Shown in pieces: positions 1 through 7,728 of a stretch of DNA of 64,000 nucleotides. The stretch is from Mucilaginibacter sp. UR6-1. GTDB lineage: Bacteria; Bacteroidota; Bacteroidia; Sphingobacteriales; Sphingobacteriaceae. Position numbers and translations under genes: made by a program. The DNA lies in contig NZ_JAJIWP010000002.1 in assembly GCF_020880975.1 (NCBI RefSeq), positions 992,001 to 1,056,000 of the forward strand. Reading direction: 5' to 3'. The first letter of the stretch is position 1. Every line of letters starts with the position of its first letter. Under the pieces are notes generated by a model. The model ran no database searches. It saw nothing but the letters and a program-made list of their open reading frames with translations, and was not told the DNA's origin.

Positions 1-87
1 GTGAAGATCAGGAAAAGGGTGTATAATGCGGAAGTAGCTAAAAAATATAAGCTAACCCTGCCATCAAATTTTGAAGCGATAAAATAG
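1..87 (+). CDS. ABC transporter substrate-binding protein, C-terminal end (partial)
   Basis: An open frame enters from the left edge and stops at TAG 85-87, giving the last 28 residues (…VYNAEVAKKYKLTLPSNF…). The phrase 'Y-x-L-x-L-P' near a C-terminus is usual for the periplasmic binding proteins of the ABC_sub_bind (TrpX-like) family. The stop codon abuts the ATG of the permease, so the three genes form one importer operon. Only the tail is visible, so the assignment rests mainly on the two following genes. Confidence 0.6.
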   Translation: MKIRKRVYNAEVAKKYKLTLPSNFEAIK

Positions 88-957
88 ATGGATTTTTACC
101 TAACCGCTTTATTGCAGGGTTTATGCTTTTCGGGCATTGCGCTGGGTATCTACATATCCATGAAGATATTTAACATCCCCGATATTACTACCGATGGCAG
201 TTACACGCTTGGCGGCGCGGTTACGGCATTGCTGTTAACCCATCAGCAGCCGGTGTACATTGTTTTGCCGCTGGTGATATTGGCAGGTGCGCTGGCCGGT
301 GCCATAACAGGCTTAATACATACCCGTTTAAAGGTAAACCCACTACTTGCCGGTATATTGGTAACCTATTCACTTTATTCAATAAACCTTACGCTGATGG
401 GGCGCTCTAACATCCCGTTAATAGGTACTACTACCTTATTTGATAAATTGCCTTTATTGGCTGATCCGAACCGGAATACAGGCATCATCTTATCGTTTAT
501 TGTGCTGTTGATTACCTTGTTAATAGGTTATCTGCTTAAAACAGATTTTGGCCTGGCCATGCGTGCAACCGGCAACAGCGAAACCATGATACGCGCCCTG
601 GGCGTAAATACCAATAGCATGAAAATAGCGGGCCTTGCCCTTGCTAACGGGTTGATAGCCCTGAGCGGCTACCTCATGACGCAGTTTCAGGGCTTTGCCG
701 ATATCAATATGGGTATCGGTATTGTAATAACCGGGCTTGGTTCGGTTATTATTGCCGAAACTGTTATCAACTGGCTGCGCATTACTTCGGCGTGGTTAAG
801 TTTGGCAATGGTTATTGCCGGTGCCATTGCTTTCCAGATGGTATTGGCCGTAACGCTGAGCATCGGTGTTGATGCTAACCTGCTTAAACTGGTTACCGCG
901 GTATTTGTACTGTTAATTGTAAGCTTGCCGCGTTTATCTTTTAGTAAAAGTTCATGA
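88..957 (+). CDS. ABC transporter permease (TrpY/YtmP-like, BPD_transp_2 family)
   Basis: This 289-residue, highly hydrophobic protein has about eight membrane segments and is the inner-membrane channel of an ABC importer. The opening 'LQGLCFSGIALGIYISMKIF', the following DITTDGSYTLGGA and the later 'FGLAMRATGNSETMIRALG' coupling region are typical of the permeases that accompany ABC_sub_bind proteins. The start ATG directly follows the stop of the binding protein. The stop overlaps the ATPase start as ATGA, so translation is probably coupled. Members are often labelled as tryptophan/tyrosine transporters, but the substrate cannot be read from sequence. Confidence 0.85.
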   Translation: MDFYLTALLQGLCFSGIALGIYISMKIFNIPDITTDGSYTLGGAVTALLLTHQQPVYIVLPLVILAGALAGAITGLIHTRLKVNPLLAGILVTYSLYSINLTLMGRSNIPLIGTTTLFDKLPLLADPNRNTGIILSFIVLLITLLIGYLLKTDFGLAMRATGNSETMIRALGVNTNSMKIAGLALANGLIALSGYLMTQFQGFADINMGIGIVITGLGSVIIAETVINWLRITSAWLSLAMVIAGAIAFQMVLAVTLSIGVDANLLKLVTAVFVLLIVSLPRLSFSKSS

Positions 958-1703
958 TAGCGCTTAATTCGGTACATAAGGTATTTAATAAAGGTAAGGC
1001 CAGCGCCGTAACGGCCATCAACAACGTGTCGCTCAATGTTGCGGCAGGCGAGTTTGTGGTAATAGTCGGCTCAAACGGTTCGGGCAAAACTACCTTGTTA
1101 AATTTAGTTGCTGGCAGCATCTTTACAGATGCCGGCAGCGTACATATTGATGGTAATGATGTTACCCGCATGGCCGATCATCAGCGCAGCAAATGGGTAG
1201 CTCGGGTTTTTCAAAATCCACTTAGCGGTACCGCGCCCGACCTGAGTATTATTGACAACTTCAGGCTGGCAGCCATACGCACCCAACGTAAAGGACTATC
1301 AATAGGCGTAACGGGGAATTTCAGGGAGAAAGTGAGGCAGCATATCGCCACTTTGGGTATGGGTCTCGAAAATAAACTGGAACAACCTATGGGTACACTG
1401 TCTGGCGGACAAAGGCAGGCACTTACTTTAGTAATGAGCGTGATGGATAGCTGTAAGGTACTGTTGCTTGATGAACCTACTGCCGCCCTTGATCCGCGCT
1501 CGGCAGATACCGTAATGCGCACTGCTGATAAGCTAATCCACGATTTTAAACTTACTTCAATACTCATCACGCATAATTTAAAGGACGCTTACCAGTACGG
1601 TACACGCCTTATCCAGATGCAGGAGGGCACTATTTTGCGCGATATTTCGGGCAGCGATAAATCCCTCTTATCTCAAAATGAAATTTTTAACTGGTTTTCT
1701 TGA
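954..1703 (+). CDS. ABC transporter ATP-binding protein
   Basis: This 249-residue nucleotide-binding subunit powers the importer encoded by the two preceding genes. Walker A GSNGSGKTT lies at residues 39-47. The signature LSGGQRQ, Walker B VLLLDEPT and switch-loop histidine in ITHNL follow in the expected order. The length fits a single-domain cytoplasmic ATPase. It overlaps the permease gene by 4 bp (ATGA at 954-957). A frame with no further transporter gene follows, so this is the operon's last transport component. Confidence 0.93.
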   Translation: MIALNSVHKVFNKGKASAVTAINNVSLNVAAGEFVVIVGSNGSGKTTLLNLVAGSIFTDAGSVHIDGNDVTRMADHQRSKWVARVFQNPLSGTAPDLSIIDNFRLAAIRTQRKGLSIGVTGNFREKVRQHIATLGMGLENKLEQPMGTLSGGQRQALTLVMSVMDSCKVLLLDEPTAALDPRSADTVMRTADKLIHDFKLTSILITHNLKDAYQYGTRLIQMQEGTILRDISGSDKSLLSQNEIFNWFS

Positions 1704-1747
1704 GTCTGCCTTAAAAGTGGCAAAGTTATTGTATTCTTCTAATCACT

Positions 1748-2047
1748 ATGAAGAACAATGAATTTGTAATGATAACAGATGCCTACCAGTTGGTTAAAGG
1801 CGCAAAGATAAAAGGTAAAAAGCAGGACGAGGTTTTTGAGCTTGGTCACTACGATCCAAATAAACGCGGTTATACCGTTTACCCTTTTGAAGAAGGGGTG
1901 ATGTATAAGGATTTCAGCGTTATGGTATCAGAGAACGAGCTGAAGAACAACTACCTGATAGAGGCTGTAAAAAGCAAAGCAATTGATGCCGGTGTGGCTA
2001 ACGCTGTTGAGCTTTTTGCTGATATAAATAATTTGAAAAGTGCCTGA
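1748..2047 (+). CDS. hypothetical protein (99 aa)
   Basis: A small soluble protein with no signal peptide or membrane segment and a mixed charge pattern ('KGAKIKGKKQDEVFELGHYD'). I do not recognise a family. It lies 44 bp after the ABC ATPase on the same strand and may be cotranscribed, though the gap leaves room for its own promoter. Codon use resembles the neighbours. An internal ATG at residue 8 is an alternative start. It could be real but uncharacterised; no function is proposed. Confidence 0.6.
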   Translation: MKNNEFVMITDAYQLVKGAKIKGKKQDEVFELGHYDPNKRGYTVYPFEEGVMYKDFSVMVSENELKNNYLIEAVKSKAIDAGVANAVELFADINNLKSA

Positions 2048-2079
2048 GCAGTTTAAGGCTTAGGTTGATATAAAGAAAT

Positions 2080-2161
2080 TGTCACCCCGGGATTTTGCCG
2101 GATTGTGTAATGTTGAGGATGGTTTTGTGATAGCAGGATATTCCGGCAACCGACGGTGACA
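2080..2161. repeat. imperfect inverted repeat (REP-like)
   Basis: TGTCACC near 2080 and GCCGGA near 2097-2102 reappear as the reverse complement at 2141-2161 (TTCCGGC…GGTGACA), with a few mismatches and a 38-base loop. It lies just after a gene end and can fold into a hairpin. The ends resemble the widespread GTCACCCC-type intergenic palindromes; copy number elsewhere cannot be seen. Confidence 0.5.
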
Positions 2162-2388
2162 TTATTATTGATCGCGATAAGTGTGCGGATGGATTGATCG
2201 TGTGTGAGGCAGAAGAAGTGAGTAGATGAAGAAGTGCGGATGTATGCTGATTGGTGAAAGAGAGAAGAGTTGTGATGATGTGCAGAGGTGTGAAAACAGG
2301 ATCAGTGTACTGGGTTTGTGAAGAAGTATGGATTGGATTAAGTGAAGAATGATTAGATCAGGTGATTAAGTATCGTGAACAAAGCAGA
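2162..2388. other. non-coding spacer, strongly G-over-C skewed
   Basis: No gene is supported here. A hand count over 2161-2380 gives 76 G and 14 C on the plus strand. The stretch is made of loosely repeated words such as GTGCGGATG, GAAGAAGTG and GGTGAAAGAG. It lies between the REP-like repeat and the terminator after iscA. It may be degenerate repeat DNA; an antisense or small RNA cannot be excluded. Confidence 0.4.
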
Positions 2389-2413
2389 AAAGGCGCTCAA
2401 TTTGAGCGCCTTT
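2389..2413 (-). terminator. rho-independent terminator of the isc genes
   Basis: A 12-bp perfect stem (AAAGGCGCTCAA and its complement around one base) lies 28 bp beyond the iscA stop codon. On the minus strand the stem ends in TTT, so it should end iscS-iscU-iscA transcripts. Confidence 0.7.
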
Positions 2414-2440
2414 CTTATGTTATAATATTTTGATGGATAC

Positions 2441-2767
2441 TTAAACAGAGAAGCTTTCGCCGCAGCCGCAGGTGCGGGTAGCATTAGGGTTATGAAAGTT
2501 AAACCCTTTACCGTTCAATCCATCCGAAAAATCAAGTTCGGTACCGGCCAGGTATAAAAATGATTTCATATCCAGGGCCATGCGCACACCTTTATCTTCA
2601 AAAAACTGGTCGCCTTTTTTCTCTTCGTTGTCAAAATCAAGATTGTATGACAAGCCTGAGCAGCCGCCACCCTGTACCGATACACGCAGAAAATACGACT
2701 CATCAAGTCCTGCGTTTTGTATCAGGTCATCAATTTTGCTTTTAGCTTTATCAGTTACGGTTACCAT
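2441..2767 (-). CDS. iscA: A-type iron-sulfur cluster carrier protein (IscA/HesB family)
   Basis: This 108-residue protein carries or delivers Fe-S clusters in the ISC pathway. The family's three cysteines are present: one in GGGCSGL and two in the C-terminal CGCGESF. The open frame extends 23 codons further upstream, but the residues there (…NVRYQYSYLNTKIYNK) are not family-like, so I chose the ATG at 2767 (MVTVTDKAK). It is the last gene of iscS-iscU-iscA. ErpA or SufA would look similar; the neighbouring iscU favours IscA. Confidence 0.88.
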   Translation of the reverse strand: MVTVTDKAKSKIDDLIQNAGLDESYFLRVSVQGGGCSGLSYNLDFDNEEKKGDQFFEDKGVRMALDMKSFLYLAGTELDFSDGLNGKGFNFHNPNATRTCGCGESFSV

Positions 2768-2780
2768 TTTATTATAGATT

Positions 2781-2877
2781 TTAGTATTGAGATATGAGTA
2801 TTGATATCTGACATTTGAGAAAATTAGCCTCAACAAGGTATTATCTCAAATCTCATGTCTATTATCTCAAATCTCTT
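2781..2877. repeat. iterated-word spacer between iscA and iscU
   Basis: On the minus strand GAGATTTGAGATAATA occurs twice, 21 bases apart, and related words run in the opposite orientation (TCTCAAATGTC, CATATCTCAATA), so the segment can fold back on itself. It holds no gene. Confidence 0.5.
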
Positions 2878-2878
2878 A

Positions 2879-3292
2879 TTAGTGGTGCGATTTTTCTAAT
2901 TCAATTGGCTCTAAACCGTTTTTAACGCGGTAATCGTTAATGGCGGCTTTAATAGCGTCCTCTGCTAAAACTGAGCAGTGAATTTTTACCGGCGGCAGGG
3001 CAAGTTCTTCAACTATGTCCATATTGTCAATAGCCATAGCATCGTCAATGCTTCTACCTTTTAACCACTCAGTAGCTAATGATGACGACGCGATAGCCGA
3101 ACCACAGCCAAAGGTTTTAAATTTAGCGTCGGTAATAACGTTGTTATCATCAACTTCAATTTGTAAACGCATAACGTCGCCGCACTCAGGTGCACCAACA
3201 AGGCCGGTACCTACTTTATGGCTGCTTTTATCTAATGTACCCACGTTGCGCGGGTTGGTGTAATGATCAATTACTTTATCTGAATATGCCAT
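2879..3292 (-). CDS. iscU: iron-sulfur cluster scaffold protein IscU
   Basis: A 137-residue NifU-N-type scaffold on which [2Fe-2S] clusters are built from IscS sulfur. The three ligand cysteines are in PECGD, FGCGSAIASSS and KIHCSVLAEDA. The motif LPPVKIHCS is the segment recognised by the HscA chaperone, and an hscA gene occurs at 42215-44071 in this window. It begins at MAYSDKVIDHYTNPRN, the standard IscU start. Gene order iscS, iscU, iscA on the minus strand is the usual one. Confidence 0.95.
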   Translation of the reverse strand: MAYSDKVIDHYTNPRNVGTLDKSSHKVGTGLVGAPECGDVMRLQIEVDDNNVITDAKFKTFGCGSAIASSSLATEWLKGRSIDDAMAIDNMDIVEELALPPVKIHCSVLAEDAIKAAINDYRVKNGLEPIELEKSHH

Positions 3293-3296
3293 TGTC

Positions 3297-3400
3297 TTTT
3301 GAATTATTGAGTTATTGAATTATTGACTAATTCATCGCTCACTATATAATTTACTTATTGTTTAGCATCCGCACGTTTGCACATCTGCATATTTTCACAT
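3297..3400. repeat. iterated-word spacer between iscS and iscU
   Basis: The plus strand shows TTGAATTATTGAGTTATTGA repeats at 3298-3325. Further on, minus-strand words (TGCAGATGTGC, GTGCGGATGC) are shared with the skewed spacer near 2240-2290. No gene or clear hairpin terminator is seen. Confidence 0.35.
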
Positions 3401-3405
3401 CAATC

Positions 3406-4617
3406 TTAGTGTTCTGCCCACTCAATTGAGTTCAGGTCGATACCTTCTTTAAACATTTCCCACAGTGGTGAAAGTTCGCGCAGGTGGGTAACCGCTTTCT
3501 TAGTTACCTCGATGGCGTAATCTACTTCCTCGTCGGTAGTAAAGCGGCCTAAACCAAAACGTATTGAAGAGTGTGCCAGATCGTCTGACAAGCCTAAGCT
3601 TTTTAATACGTATGATGGCTCAAGTGATGCCGAGGTACAAGCTGAACCTGATGATACCGCCAGATCTTTCATGGCCATCATCAAACCTTCGCCCTCAACA
3701 TATTTAAATGATATATTGGCTACGTGCGGTAAACGGTGTTGTACGTTACCATTTACATAGCTTTCTTCCAGTTCACTTAATGATGCTTCCAGTCTGTCGC
3801 GTAATGCTGATAAACGTTGAGCTTCCGAATCCATCTCCAAACGAGCTAATTCGCAAGCTTTACCCAAGCCAACAATACCCGGTACGTTCAACGTGCCTGA
3901 ACGCATGCCACGCTCGTGACCACCGCCGTCCATTTGAGCGGTAACCTTAACACGCGGGCCTTTACGGCGTACGTATAAAGCGCCTACACCTTTAGGGCCA
4001 TACATTTTGTGGGCCGAAAGGGCTAACAGGTCAATACCATCAGCGTTAACATCAACCGGAATTTTACCTACGGCTTGTGTAGCGTCTGTCATGAACAGGG
4101 CACCATGCTTGTGCGCAATGGCTGCAATTTCTTTAACCGGCTGTATAACGCCGATCTCGTTATTACCGTACATGATAGATACCAGGATGGTTTCAGGTGT
4201 CATGCTTTGTTCAAGCAATTCCAGATCAACCAAACCGTCCTCTTTAACAGGCAGGTAAGTAACTTTGCCGCCCAGTTTTTCAACGTGTTTACAAGCATCA
4301 AGCACAGCTTTATGCTCGGTAACAGCGGTGATGATGTGGTTACCTTTATCCTTATACATCTCAAACACACCTTTGATGGCCAGGTTGTCTGACTCGGTAG
4401 CGCCTGATGTAAAGATGATCTCTTTCTCGGTAGCGCCAATCAATTTGGCCACCTGCTCGCGGGCATAATCAACACCCTCTTCGGCTACCCAGCCAAAGTG
4501 GTGGTTACGGCTTGCGGCATTACCAAACTTTTGGGTAAAATATGGTATCATAGCTTCAAGCACCCTGGGGTCCATAGGTGTTGTAGCGTTGTTATCTAAA
4601 TAAATTGGTAAGTTCAT
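3406..4617 (-). CDS. iscS: cysteine desulfurase IscS
   Basis: A 403-residue pyridoxal-phosphate enzyme that takes sulfur from cysteine for Fe-S cluster assembly. The PLP lysine sits in [14 protein letters not shown]. The active cysteine is in [17 protein letters not shown], whose loop matches group I desulfurases (IscS/NifS) rather than SufS. The substrate-side motif [12 protein letters not shown] starts the protein. It is first in the iscS-iscU-iscA cluster; no iscR regulator precedes it. Confidence 0.95.
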   Translation of the reverse strand: MNLPIYLDNNATTPMDPRVLEAMIPYFTQKFGNAASRNHHFGWVAEEGVDYAREQVAKLIGATEKEIIFTSGATESDNLAIKGVFEMYKDKGNHIITAVTEHKAVLDACKHVEKLGGKVTYLPVKEDGLVDLELLEQSMTPETILVSIMYGNNEIGVIQPVKEIAAIAHKHGALFMTDATQAVGKIPVDVNADGIDLLALSAHKMYGPKGVGALYVRRKGPRVKVTAQMDGGGHERGMRSGTLNVPGIVGLGKACELARLEMDSEAQRLSALRDRLEASLSELEESYVNGNVQHRLPHVANISFKYVEGEGLMMAMKDLAVSSGSACTSASLEPSYVLKSLGLSDDLAHSSIRFGLGRFTTDEEVDYAIEVTKKAVTHLRELSPLWEMFKEGIDLNSIEWAEH

Positions 4618-4764
4618 CGTATCAGTTTAACAATACAAAGATATACAAATAATTTATTAAAAATTGTTCGCTCACTGTCATAAACAAGTGCGTAGGTAGA
4701 CTATTTTTTGAACTTAAATAGGGCTTTCAATGAGTATTTAGTTGAACTTGAGCGCGTATTAAAA

Positions 4765-4929
4765 ATGAAACCAAACCTTATATTACTGTATCTTATCCTT
4801 ATAATTCTCCTTAATACAGGATGTCGCCCGGTATTTTGTGTTTGGGATATGGGTTTTACAGCCATCACAGCAAAAGATGATGTTAAAGTAGTTGGTACTT
4901 ATAAGCTGACAGATCATTCTAAAAAATGA
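4765..4929 (+). CDS. small lipoprotein, N-terminal part of a probably frameshifted gene
   Basis: 54 residues starting at ATG 4765. The hydrophobic stretch ends in the lipobox LNTGC (residues 17-20 leader, Cys 20), so the product should be a lipoprotein. A longer frame back to TTG 4708 exists but places a hydrophilic segment before the signal peptide. The frame ends with …TYKLTDHSKK-stop inside a run of six A (4921-4926). One extra A would join it in frame to the next open frame, producing …SKKMMQYEGDY. Function unknown. Confidence 0.6.
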   Translation: MKPNLILLYLILIILLNTGCRPVFCVWDMGFTAITAKDDVKVVGTYKLTDHSKK

Positions 4930-5231
4930 TGCAATATGAAGGGGACTATATTAATATTCCTGAGAGTTATTTGATAGTGCATGATAACGGAACCTATGAT
5001 TTGAAAAATGCACCGGATTGGATTATGGATGATTGGGGTAAGTCAAACAAAAATTATATTGATCATAGCGGAAATTGGAGTTTAAGCTGCGATGGTAACG
5101 GACATTGTATTTTTGAACTTAACGATATCAGTACCGGGAATATACTGCAAAAAAAGGATGGTAAATTGTATGTCTTATTAAATATAGGCGATCCGGATAG
5201 TTGCCAGGGAATGGTTTATGAGAAGCAATAG
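4926..5231 (+). CDS. C-terminal part of the same lipoprotein, or a coupled small protein
   Basis: 101 residues (MMQYEGDYINIPESYLIVHD…) with no signal peptide of its own. It reads like the main domain of a small secreted protein: a 'DGTYDL…W…GNWSLSCDGNGHCIFEL' pattern of beta strands with two cysteines. The start overlaps the preceding stop as ATGA (4926-4929). It could be translated by coupling as a cytoplasmic protein, but the lack of export signal and smooth joining across the A run favour a single frameshifted gene. Confidence 0.55.
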   Translation: MMQYEGDYINIPESYLIVHDNGTYDLKNAPDWIMDDWGKSNKNYIDHSGNWSLSCDGNGHCIFELNDISTGNILQKKDGKLYVLLNIGDPDSCQGMVYEKQ

Positions 5232-5296
5232 CAGGTAGAGATTTAAATACGTGGAAAACTTTTTCCCTTAATGTTTTATAATCAAAATAAGATCAC

Positions 5297-5304
5297 TATA
5301 TTTG
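5297..5304 (+). promoter_or_regulatory. -7 promoter element for rpmE2
   Basis: TATATTTG matches the Bacteroidota primary-sigma -7 consensus TAnnTTTG and lies 29 bp before the L31 start. The -33 region (GTTTTA near 5273) is only a weak match. Confidence 0.55.
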
Positions 5305-5333
5305 CGCCTCTTTTATAAGGAAAGTATAAAGTA

Positions 5334-5582
5334 ATGAAAAAAGATCTGCATCCATCAAACTATAGATTAGTGGTTTTTAAAGACATGTCTAACGACTATT
5401 CTTTCATCACTAAATCATGCATCGATACCCGTGAAACTGTTAAATGGGAAGATGGCAACGAGTATCCACTAATTAAATTAGAGATATCACACACTTCACA
5501 CCCTTTTTACACCGGTAAAATGAAGTTGGTAGATACAGCCGGTCGTATCGATAAGTTCCGTACACGTTACGCTAAAAAGTAA
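5334..5582 (+). CDS. rpmE2: 50S ribosomal protein L31, type B
   Basis: An 82-residue large-subunit ribosomal protein. It begins [19 protein letters not shown] and ends [11 protein letters not shown]. The CxxC zinc ligands of type A L31 are absent, and the family's insertion typical of type B ([17 protein letters not shown]) is present. It has its own promoter and a strong terminator, so it is probably monocistronic. Confidence 0.95.
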   Translation: MKKDLHPSNYRLVVFKDMSNDYSFITKSCIDTRETVKWEDGNEYPLIKLEISHTSHPFYTGKMKLVDTAGRIDKFRTRYAKK

Positions 5583-5604
5583 TCGCTTATTTTAAAATAT
5601 TCAT

Positions 5605-5640
5605 AAGTCCCGGCTTTGCAGTCGGGACTTTTTTTATTTT
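5605..5640 (+). terminator. terminator after rpmE2
   Basis: AAGTCCCG at 5605-5612 pairs with CGGGACTT at 5623-5630 and is followed by TTTTTATTTT. The T-tract overlaps the promoter of the next gene. Confidence 0.8.
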
Positions 5641-5642
5641 TG
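5635..5642 (+). promoter_or_regulatory. -7 promoter element, four bases before the start codon
   Basis: TATTTTTG fits TAnnTTTG and is followed by CGCC and then the ATG at 5647. Transcription would start at or within a few bases of the start codon, giving a leaderless or nearly leaderless mRNA. Confidence 0.6.
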
Positions 5643-5646
5643 CGCC

Positions 5647-6837
5647 ATGGCAATCATCCTGTTTGACGATAACGCACAAAATACCTTATTACCGTTAACC
5701 TACACACGCCCTGTTGCCAACCTGCGCATAGGCATACTCACTATCGACGAAAAGTGGGCTACATACCTTGGCAGCGCGTATTCATACCTTACCCGCGATT
5801 ATTTGCAGGGAAAATTTCCGCTGGAGATTCAGGATCAGAATATATTTATTAATGGTTCTGTTTGCCCGGATGAGGCGCTTGCCGAAGCCATCGATAAACT
5901 TGGCGAAGGCGAAGCCCTCAAAGCCGGCGAATTGCTTATTGCCGTAAAGTTGAATGAAACAGGTGCCAAAAGCTTTACCCCAACGGGTACTTTTGACAGG
6001 GCTACAGTATATACGGAGCGGTTTAACTACATTAAGCACCCTGAAGATATTTTCAGGAACAATGCGTCTGAACTTAAAAAGGATTTCGCGCTGCTTACCA
6101 AGGGCCGCAGCAGCGCCGCTATAAGTACCACAAACACCATTATTGGCGCTAACGATCAGTTTTTTGCCGAGGAGGGCGCCGTGGCCGAGTGCTCAACCTT
6201 TAATACCAGTAACGGCCCGATCTACCTGGCTGCCGATACCGAGGTTTGGGAAGGTACCAACATACGTGGCGGTTTTGCGCTTTGCAGCCATTCGCAGGTA
6301 AAAATGGGTACTAAGGTTTATGGTGCTACCACTATAGGGCCGCACTCGCGCGTGGGTGGCGAGATCAATAATGCCGTTGTTTGGGGTTATACCTCAAAAG
6401 GGCACGAGGGTTACCTGGGTAATTCGGTGCTGGGCGAATGGTGCAACATCGGGGCCGACTCTAACAACTCCAACCTTAAAAATAATTACGCCGAGGTAAA
6501 GCTGTGGGATTATACCAGCCAGCGTTTCCGTAAAACAGGCTTGCAATTTTGCGGTCTCATTATGGGCGATCATTCAAAATGCGGCATCAACACCATGTTT
6601 AATACCGGTACGGTGGTAGGCGTAAGCGCTAATGTATATGGTGCAGGCTACCCGCGTAATTTTGTGGCTGATTTTGCCTGGGGCGGGGCGCAGGGCTTTG
6701 AAACCTACGGCTTAAAAAAGGTTTTTGAAACCGCTGAGAAAGTATTTGAGCGCAAAGATGGGCGCGATTTTAACCAGATTGAAAAAGATATACTAACAAA
6801 CGTATTTGAGCTTACCGAAAAGTTCAGACGTTTTTAA
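5647..6837 (+). CDS. GlmU-like sugar nucleotidyltransferase/acetyltransferase (alternative bacterial GlmU)
   Basis: A 396-residue protein of the Bacteroidota GlmU family, thought to make UDP-GlcNAc for cell-wall synthesis. The N-terminus (MAIILFDDNAQNTLLPLTYT, then RPVAN) is the diverged nucleotidyltransferase half. From about residue 195 on, hexapeptide repeats (…VYGATTIGPHSRVGGEIN…, 'GEWCNIGADSNNSNLKNNY') form the left-handed beta-helix acyltransferase half. The start is ATG 5647, with a promoter element only four bases upstream. It is followed 25 bp later by tpiA. Confidence 0.85.
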   Translation: MAIILFDDNAQNTLLPLTYTRPVANLRIGILTIDEKWATYLGSAYSYLTRDYLQGKFPLEIQDQNIFINGSVCPDEALAEAIDKLGEGEALKAGELLIAVKLNETGAKSFTPTGTFDRATVYTERFNYIKHPEDIFRNNASELKKDFALLTKGRSSAAISTTNTIIGANDQFFAEEGAVAECSTFNTSNGPIYLAADTEVWEGTNIRGGFALCSHSQVKMGTKVYGATTIGPHSRVGGEINNAVVWGYTSKGHEGYLGNSVLGEWCNIGADSNNSNLKNNYAEVKLWDYTSQRFRKTGLQFCGLIMGDHSKCGINTMFNTGTVVGVSANVYGAGYPRNFVADFAWGGAQGFETYGLKKVFETAEKVFERKDGRDFNQIEKDILTNVFELTEKFRRF

Positions 6838-6862
6838 TTGTGATACATTAACATAAAATAAC

Positions 6863-7627
6863 ATGAGAAAGAAAATTGTTGCCGGTAACTGGAAAATGAA
6901 CCTGGATTATAACGAGGGTTTAAGCCTTTTTTCGGAGGTTATCAATATTATAAAAGATGAGGTAACCGGCACTCAGCAAGCTGTGGTTTGCAGTCCGTTT
7001 ATACACCTGCACAGCCTGGTACAATTGGCCAAAGGTTATGATAAGATATCGGTAGGAGCGCAAAACGCCCACCAGGCCGAGAGCGGTGCTTATACCGGCG
7101 AGATCTCTGCAAAACAAATTAAATCAGTAGGTGCCGAGTATGTTATCCTTGGTCACTCAGAGCGCCGCCAGTACTTTGGCGAAACCAATAAGCTGCTTGC
7201 CAAAAAAACTGATACCGCCCTGGCAAACGGTTTAACGCCTATTTTTTGTATTGGCGAAACCTTGCAGGAACGTGAGGCTGAAACACATTTCGACATTATC
7301 AAGGCACAATTGGTTGAAGGTATCTTCCACCTTGACGAAGCATCATTCAGTAAACTGGTTATCGCTTATGAGCCGGTTTGGGCTATTGGTACCGGTGTAA
7401 CCGCTACGTCTGACCAGGCGCAGGAAATTCATGCCTTCATCCGTCAGGAGATCGCGGCCAAATACAGCCAGGCAGTTGCCGATGCTACTACTATACTTTA
7501 CGGCGGTAGCTGTAACCCTAAAAACGCTGCCGAGCTGTTTGCACAAGCGGATATCGACGGTGGTTTGATCGGCGGCGCGTCCCTAAAATCGCGCGACTTT
7601 GCCGATATAGTTAAGGTGTTTAATTAA
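6863..7627 (+). CDS. tpiA: triosephosphate isomerase
   Basis: A 254-residue glycolytic enzyme interconverting dihydroxyacetone phosphate and glyceraldehyde 3-phosphate. AGNWKMN at the N-terminus carries the substrate-binding Asn and Lys. GHSERR contains the catalytic His, AYEPVWAIGTG the catalytic Glu and loop 6. YGGSCNPKN and GGLIGGASL form the phosphate-binding end. Length is standard. It probably shares a transcript with the GlmU-like gene. Confidence 0.97.
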   Translation: MRKKIVAGNWKMNLDYNEGLSLFSEVINIIKDEVTGTQQAVVCSPFIHLHSLVQLAKGYDKISVGAQNAHQAESGAYTGEISAKQIKSVGAEYVILGHSERRQYFGETNKLLAKKTDTALANGLTPIFCIGETLQEREAETHFDIIKAQLVEGIFHLDEASFSKLVIAYEPVWAIGTGVTATSDQAQEIHAFIRQEIAAKYSQAVADATTILYGGSCNPKNAAELFAQADIDGGLIGGASLKSRDFADIVKVFN

Positions 7628-7723
7628 TAGTGATTAGAGGTTGGTGGTTAGAGATTGGTAATTAAAAAAATTATTAACTAACCATCAACTACTAATCTCT
7701 GATCACCAACCACTAACCACTAT
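7627..7723. repeat. long imperfect inverted repeat between tpiA and prmA
   Basis: The first 37 bases from 7627 match the reverse complement of the right end (ending at 7723) at 31 positions. The arms are built from TTAG/GGTTGGTG words. The hairpin ends five bases before the prmA ATG, so folded RNA would reach the ribosome-binding region. It has no T-tract typical of a terminator. Confidence 0.65.
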
Positions 7724-7728
7724 CCCCA

